DNA of 64,000 bases, from positions 162,655 to 226,654 of the forward strand of contig JAOVVO010000050.1 in assembly GCA_028564675.1 (NCBI GenBank), in the 5' to 3' direction. Source of the DNA: Onchocerca lupi (Eukaryota > Nematoda > Chromadorea > Rhabditida > Onchocercidae). Position numbers and translations under genes: made by a program. Below the pieces are notes generated by a model. The model worked only from the letters and a program-made list of their open reading frames with translations. It did no database searches and was not told the DNA's origin. Below are positions 62,701 to 64,000 of this stretch, in pieces (within the stretch, counting starts at the first letter, position 1; each line of letters begins with the position of its first letter).

Positions 62701-64000
62701 TGTCCGATCTTGAAAAATAATAGGTCAGTTTATATTACTAATAAAGAAGCTTGGCTAAATGCTTTGCACAAAAATTCAGCTCTACACGTGCTTTATTATT
62801 GTAGTTGCAAGATCTGAATTTCTAACTTTCAAGTTTTATCTAATACATAACAATCTTAAAGCATAATAAACCGTGGAATAGAAAATAGTCAAGTGGAATA
62901 GTGGAATGCTTTATTTATTTACTTATGAACTAGCTTCGACAGCATTTAGCTCTACCTCTAGATAGATCATAGCTTATTTTGATTGCTCAAAAGAAGTTGT
63001 GATCTATTTTTAAGCTAATGAACAATCCAAGAAGTAAAAACTAAGATACTGTCCATGATGATTGCAAGAAGTGTTTAACTGTTACTCAAAAAATTAACAT
63101 TTTGATATAGCTATAATCATAAATAATTGAGCAGCGAACAATAAATCACATTCATCTAAAACTAAAATAATGCGAAATAAAAAAAGCTTTAACAATCAAA
63201 GATGCCACTTAAATAATTAAATTACAACTCACTAAAATAAAATATTTTCAGATTCTTTCATGTAGTCTACAATAATGGTGTCATAACATTGTATATGCAG
63301 CACATTCTTGAAGGACATTACATCTGTGAAGCTATCAATCCAGCCGGACGAGCTATAACAGAATGCTATATTCGAATCGAAGAGGCATGGGATGAAATCC
63401 AGCAGAAGAAAATACGAAAAATACGAGTTGAAAACACGAAACCGACTGATCAGAGTTACCAAAACGAAATTTTACAAACCGAAACATCGACGAGCCAGTT
63501 TGAATCCGAACAAAGCAATCAACGGAGCAATGGAATCAGTGGTATACAAATCAATGAAGCGATGGACTTAATGGCAAGCACTGGAGAGACTTTAACCGAA
63601 TACAGTACGAAATTTGAAGAAGCAGTAGAAAAAGATTTAGAAGAGACAAATGTCAGTAAAACTGGAATATGTAAAGAAATCAACAAAGATGTATTCTTCG
63701 AAAGAAAGTCTGCTACCTCATTCATGGAAGTTTCAGTGATAGAAAACGTTTACGACGTATCAAAACGAGATGTTTCTAAAACGCCACAGCAAGAAACTGA
63801 AACATCGGTCATTATAGAAAAGCCTACGTTTATAGAGCATGCGATTTTGCAACATGAAATAGCACATTATAAGATTTCTGCATCGGAAACCAAAATCGAA
63901 CGTGACAAAATAGAAATAAAGAAAGAAATTGCAGCAGCAAAACAGACTGAAGCCGATGAAGAAATCAGCAAAGATGTCTTCTTCGAAAGAAAGCCTGCTA
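28631..64000 (+). CDS. ttn-1: Titin homologue, 5' part of gene, 40 exons, continues past window
   Basis: Giant sarcomeric scaffold and spring protein (family knowledge). Nineteen Ig domains are seen, interleaved with large non-Ig blocks. Exons: 28631-28736, 29195-29346, 29644-29775, 29931-30051, 30396-30482, 30603-30714, 31361-31542, 31644-31727, 31863-32030, 33120-35543, 36017-36118, 36338-36565, 36716-36747, 36989-37226, 37757-37917, 38153-38249, 38379-38550, 38639-38767, 39067-39218, 39474-40012, 40399-40497, 40706-41011, 41656-41814, 42056-42196, 42305-42406, 42783-42906, 43138-43285, 43686-43825, 44834-50458, 50708-51043, 53279-53551, 53908-58032, 58803-58983, 59271-59410, 59739-59827, 60110-60204, 60386-60525, 60903-61125, 61548-62723, 63252-64000. 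All phases join; about 6596 residues, still open. Titin is preferred over UNC-89/obscurin because of its N-terminal Ig series and size, and because no SH3/DH/PH domains occur at the start. Fn3, kinase and PEVK-like parts would be downstream. Introns over 300 bases not listed separately show nothing recognisable. Confidence 0.88.
28981..29009. repeat. 29-bp poly-T tract in titin intron 1
   Basis: An uninterrupted T run about 185 bases upstream of the second titin exon; unlikely to be assembled at true length. Confidence 0.9.
30715..31360 (+). other. Titin intron within Ig T2, 646 bp
   Basis: Splits Ig T2 just before the strand-C Trp. No coding signal or repeat of note beyond A/T runs. Confidence 0.7.
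32031..33119 (+). other. Titin intron, 1.1 kb, upstream of 2.4-kb exon
   Basis: Contains T runs at 32458-32481 and about 32969-32987. The short open frames on both strands here are low-complexity products of these runs. It ends with two acceptors 13 bases apart (33106 and 33119). Only 33119 keeps phase with exon 31863-32030. Confidence 0.7.
33120..35543 (+). other. ttn-1: Titin 2.4-kb exon with Ig T3-T7
   Basis: One uninterrupted exon of 2424 nt, about residues 382-1189. Order: charged stretch EERHREQQYSSSKEF; Ig T3 about 33250-33525 (VKWSVNGFEL; GRYYVTITNEHG); a disordered linker of about 200 residues; Ig T4 about 34158-34440 (FKWYQNNFEVR; GTYKMVASNIHG); Ig T5 about 34560-34850 (FRWMLNNFEVR; GRYEVIAMNSLG); Ig T6 about 34905-35175 (FRWFADGSLL; YAVEVSNAYG); Ig T7 about 35265-35540 (FIWMLNGRDIR; GELSVIASNKYG). 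T4, T5 and T7 share a W..NN/G.[ED][VI]R motif and look like close relatives. The donor CCAT|GTTAGT ends the exon; a TAG would follow two bases into the intron. Confidence 0.9.
35544..36016 (+). other. Titin intron with 31-bp degenerate repeat
   Basis: No coding signal. Two related words GAGATGCACGATATTCCAAA (35827) and GAGATATACGATATTCTAAA (35858) lie 31 bases apart. Confidence 0.65.
36017..39218 (+). other. ttn-1: Titin Ig T8-T10
   Basis: Exons 11-19, about residues 1190-1626. Ig T8: 36074-36565 (PPRIVSPL; EVFWTKDEIRVDD; GLYQLTARNIHG). Microexon 36716-36747 (32 nt, KREIVETTTKT region). Ig T9: about 37019-37830 (LISWYKDGQQL; GTYICRAENTYGSS), split by a phase-1 intron just before TYIC. A charged linker follows, with EEYKLLVKVAEVVASKLIA and a helical IDEAIRIALRRMN stretch. 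Ig T10: about 38540-39210 (VEWYFGEQKLEQ; GIYYCLAENEYGKA), split by the phase-2 intron 38768-39066. Confidence 0.87.
37227..37756 (+). other. Titin intron with GTAA/AAAT-rich simple sequence
   Basis: The first about 280 bases are purine-plus-T cryptically simple sequence with repeated GTAAAT, GTAACA and GTAAGC words directly after the exon's own GTATGA donor. Nothing coding. Confidence 0.7.
39474..42906 (+). other. ttn-1: Titin non-Ig block in seven exons
   Basis: Exons 20-26 encode about 490 residues with no Ig signature, rich in alternating hydrophobic residues that suggest beta strands, e.g. IAAAASKFKLTSIFVTFTKK, ATLNVATLTAPGFRSKQ, IELVASISLPLSAPDIMDI. Exon joins 40012/40399 and onward keep phase 0. 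Several words resemble the 79-residue repeat of the 53908-58032 exon: a short E/N-x-hydrophobic run followed by AP, and SVWSIGKKYEKAEEIEADV against LWSQ...FVDVDI. This block may therefore be a diverged, exon-split member of that family, which is inference. The first exon (39474-40012) has many Ser/Thr/His and looks partly disordered. Confidence 0.68.
41012..41655 (+). other. Titin intron, 644 bp
   Basis: A/T-rich with a poly-A plus (CA)n stretch near 41318-41345. Short open frames here lack any family feature and do not fit phase. Confidence 0.7.
43138..43825 (+). other. ttn-1: Titin Ig T11
   Basis: Exons 43138-43285 and 43686-43825 encode one I-set Ig (about residues 2117-2212): QAPKFVKILENM, FKCIVSGAPSPRIRWYVDGD, phase-2 intron after DSE, then YEDGVCILKIQELAIEDEGEY and TCEAVNDAGQAI. 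It is the first of five titin Ig domains here (T11, T16, T17, T18, T19) that share this layout and the same phase-2 intron between the C and E strands. Confidence 0.9.
43826..44833 (+). other. Titin intron, 1.0 kb, with 30-T tract
   Basis: No coding signal recognised. It contains a run of about 30 T at 44686-44715 roughly 120 bases upstream of the 5.6-kb exon, and ends in the acceptor TCTTTTTAG at 44833. Confidence 0.7.
44834..49880 (+). other. ttn-1: Titin 5.6-kb exon: long non-Ig region with coiled coil and SH3 ligands
   Basis: First about 1685 residues of exon 29 (44834-50458). Order: Asn/Ser-rich start; a beta-rich segment about 45060-45660; an acidic, Ser-rich, probably disordered region to about 46650; a predicted helical or coiled-coil stretch about 46663-47510 (DIEDEIKMKSKDNEKVFQIE, EQIEKIERQ, LEETLMRG, LECMLEEVEKEEENDMKEL); two PIPPPR motifs at 47890-47961 followed by a basic RRRSKSYD; an acidic, Ser-rich region to about 49150; then another beta-rich segment about 49165-49640 (LKVIATLSPEVRAQVEACAV, VEVNLSLIRSEQYEGIL). 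Coiled-coil segments are described for C. elegans titin, which supports the family assignment. The open frame runs 5.6 kb with no stop and ends in a good GTAAGC donor. Confidence 0.85.
47890..47961 (+). other. ttn-1: Tandem class II SH3-ligand motifs in titin
   Basis: PIPPPR at 47890-47907 and PIPPPR at 47944-47961, each fitting the PxxPx[KR] class II consensus and each followed by further basic residues (RLRG and LRRR). They lie 54 bp apart, starting about 380 bp downstream of the predicted helical region. SH3 proteins of the CAP/ponsin/vinexin family or nebulin type are the kind of partner known for titin-family proline-rich sites; the actual partner is not shown by the sequence. Confidence 0.7.
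49885..50458 (+). other. ttn-1: Titin Ig T12 and T13
   Basis: The 3' end of exon 29 encodes two Ig domains. T12 is about 49890-50160: VPSYVVREGSTATITCEF, IDWFKGKTM, GDVYSIRVNDI. T13 is about 50195-50458: PPQTLFVMEGQPSIISCQVN, VEWCKDNKKW, EDQGTYYAFLGD. With T14 and T15 they form a four-domain set sharing the (V/L)(V/F)..EG[SQ].[AS].I.C opening and lacking the usual Cys in the F strand (YSIRV, YYAFL, YSICI, YGVVI). This differs from the T1-T11 domains. Confidence 0.87.
51044..53278 (+). other. Titin intron, 2.2 kb, nothing coding seen
   Basis: The longest intron in the window. It holds a 33-bp tandem duplication at about 51172-51237 and scattered AATTTAA-rich low-complexity stretches (for example around 52360-52440). 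I found no additional Ig half, no frame joining in phase and no mobile-element signature. Its length compared with the others makes it a candidate for internal regulatory sequence or an alternative promoter. Confidence 0.65.
51172..51237. repeat. 33-bp tandem duplication in titin intron
   Basis: Two adjacent copies opening with ACTCAAAG[TG][GT], each containing ATTTCCTGTCT followed by AGTGATATAC, differing at about three positions. Confidence 0.8.
54936..57530 (+). repeat. 79-residue (about 237-bp) coding repeat array
   Basis: Anchor positions given in the exon entry show spacing of 237, 237, 237, 237, 234, 237, 234 and 237 bp, then a 351-bp period. The regular spacing with no indels beyond one codon implies a structural unit under length constraint. 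Confidence 0.85.
56760..57461 (+). repeat. Recent 351-bp in-frame tandem duplication
   Basis: Copy 1 (56760-57110) and copy 2 (57111-57461) are nearly identical over most of their length. For example, the stretch around GTGAACAGAGATCTGCACGC recurs exactly 351 bp later. The 5' quarter is more diverged (ACGTTACAGCAG against ACATAACAGCAG). The frame is kept, adding 117 residues. Confidence 0.93.
58033..58802 (+). other. Titin intron, 770 bp
   Basis: No coding signal accepted. A 21-nt stretch (58752-58772) bounded by CTTCCAG and GTAAAT would keep phase, but would leave a following intron of only 30 bases, so I do not call it an exon. Confidence 0.65.
58803..61680 (+). other. ttn-1: Titin Ig T16-T18
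   Basis: Three I-set Ig domains. T16 in exons 58803-58983 and 59271-59410 (APQFAGNL; FGTPTPQVRWYLNEQLI; EDGIYILKINS; GNLICEAENVVGTT). T17 in 59739-59827, 60110-60204 and 60386-60525 (VFQLPLNNEV; SGNPLPSVQWKRNDIII; DDGICILRVLNV; AIFSCTAMNLFGTT). T18 in 60903-61125 and the start of 61548-62723 (PQFSLPLNDI; TGEPMPTIRWSCNGKEI; EDGIVMLKITEG; GLYICEATNGIGSV). All share a phase-2 intron between C and E strands, and Ser-rich inter-domain linkers (SSDETSASSIH, SSISSTSVGG, SPSSISSQDSF). For T17 the acceptor at 60109 gives the better Ig fit than 60093. Confidence 0.88.
61681..62577 (+). other. ttn-1: Titin non-Ig block within exon 39
   Basis: About 300 residues in exon 61548-62723 between Ig T18 and T19: a Met/Glu/Ser-rich start (MELESAMESASEAIVPSFSM), beta-type strands (LIEAVALTITVMNYKLSAQV; TYLRVVVRSAREFW), then Glu/Arg-rich helical sequence (NEERETRFKLRQ, EKRQLEIREEQ). 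At about 62365-62455 the text NGVFTVVHCMANAVGCAAEA resembles the F-G end of an Ig domain with no matching first half (see findings). No function recognised. Confidence 0.75.
62578..63390 (+). other. ttn-1: Titin Ig T19
   Basis: The end of exon 61548-62723 (VLPHFIQPFALF; LRCCVYGLPTPCIRISHNGC) and the start of exon 63252-64000 (YNNGVITLYMQHI; GHYICEAINPAGRAI) make one Ig with the same phase-2 intron. It is atypical: the conserved core Trp of strand C is replaced (IRISHNG where others have RWYLNG), and the middle of the domain is shortened. Confidence 0.8.
62724..63251 (+). other. Titin intron within Ig T19, 528 bp
   Basis: Donor GTCAGT after AATAATAG, acceptor ATTTTCAG at 63251. No coding content seen. 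Confidence 0.7.
63391..64000 (+). other. ttn-1: Titin Glu/Lys-rich segment with start of a 95-residue repeat
   Basis: The 3' part of exon 40 is open to the window edge. It is Glu/Lys/Thr/Ser-rich, with no Ig pattern. The word KEINKDVFFERKSA (from about 63673) returns as EEISKDVFFERKPA (from about 63958), 285 bp or 95 residues later. Between them lie SVIIEKPTFIEHAILQHEIA and KIEIKKEIAAAKQTEADEE. This looks like the entry to a repetitive, extended or elastic region. Known C. elegans titin elastic repeats (PEVT, BLUE) are candidates by position, but I cannot match them by motif. Confidence 0.75.

Noticed and set aside
28631..64000. UNC-89/obscurin or twitchin identity for the second gene
   Set aside because: No SH3, DH or PH domain at the start, no Fn3 or kinase so far, and long non-Ig blocks with coiled coil fit nematode titin better. 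Downstream sequence would settle it.
1..64000. Prophage, CRISPR, bacterial endosymbiont insert or intact transposon
   Set aside because: No direct-repeat/spacer array, no transposase, integrase or bacterial-style gene cluster was seen. The coding content is intron-rich and entirely muscle-protein.

Overview
This 64 kb window is AT-rich eukaryotic genomic DNA, most probably from a clade III (spirurid/filarial-type) nematode. The grounds are the two muscle genes it carries, which match nematode kettin and titin, many short introns with relaxed TTTNAG-type 3' splice sites, a low-GC and poly-T-rich background, and no bacterial-type gene organisation. The species cannot be fixed from the sequence alone. 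Everything I can support as coding lies on the + strand and belongs to two giant sarcomeric genes placed head to tail.

Region 1 (1-20925) is the 3' part of a kettin gene (ketn-1 type). I could assemble 52 exons whose phases join without a break, giving about 3060 residues up to a TAG stop at 20923-20925. The model holds 22 immunoglobulin (Ig) domains, the first cut by the window edge. Ig 1-17 are the actin-binding kettin repeat, mostly with a linker carrying a DTQHPES...RIQEIE motif. Ig 18 follows, then a charged non-Ig spacer of about 335 residues, then four C-terminal Ig domains (19-22). The 5' end lies upstream of the window.

Region 2 (20926-28630) is 7.7 kb of very AT-rich DNA with no supportable gene. 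It should contain the kettin 3' UTR and the titin promoter or leader. An approximately 125-bp direct duplication at its 3' end copies the acceptor-plus-ATG context of the first titin exon.

Region 3 (28631-64000 and beyond) is the 5' part of a titin gene (ttn-1 type). Forty exons join in phase to give about 6596 residues and the frame is still open at the window edge. In order they encode: a short N-terminus; Ig T1-T2; a 2.4-kb exon with Ig T3-T7; Ig T8-T10; a non-Ig beta-rich block; Ig T11; a 5.6-kb exon with a long acidic region, a helical/coiled-coil stretch, two SH3-ligand motifs and Ig T12-T13; Ig T14-T15; a 4.1-kb exon built from a roughly 79-residue non-Ig repeat; Ig T16-T18; a mixed non-Ig block; Ig T19; and the start of another repeat with a 95-residue spacing. 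No Fn3, kinase or PEVK segment is present here, so they would have to lie downstream.

Together the genes would supply the Z-disc/I-band (dense-body) elastic scaffold of nematode striated muscle: kettin binding and crosslinking thin filaments, titin acting as a molecular spring and scaffold. The most unusual content is the 79-residue repeat array, including a recent 351-bp internal duplication. Also notable are the tandem proline-rich SH3 ligands, the second repeat beginning at the right edge, and the kettin-titin adjacency, which recalls the single sallimus (kettin/titin) locus of insects. Exon limits were read by eye from splice signals, phase and domain fit. There is no transcript evidence.
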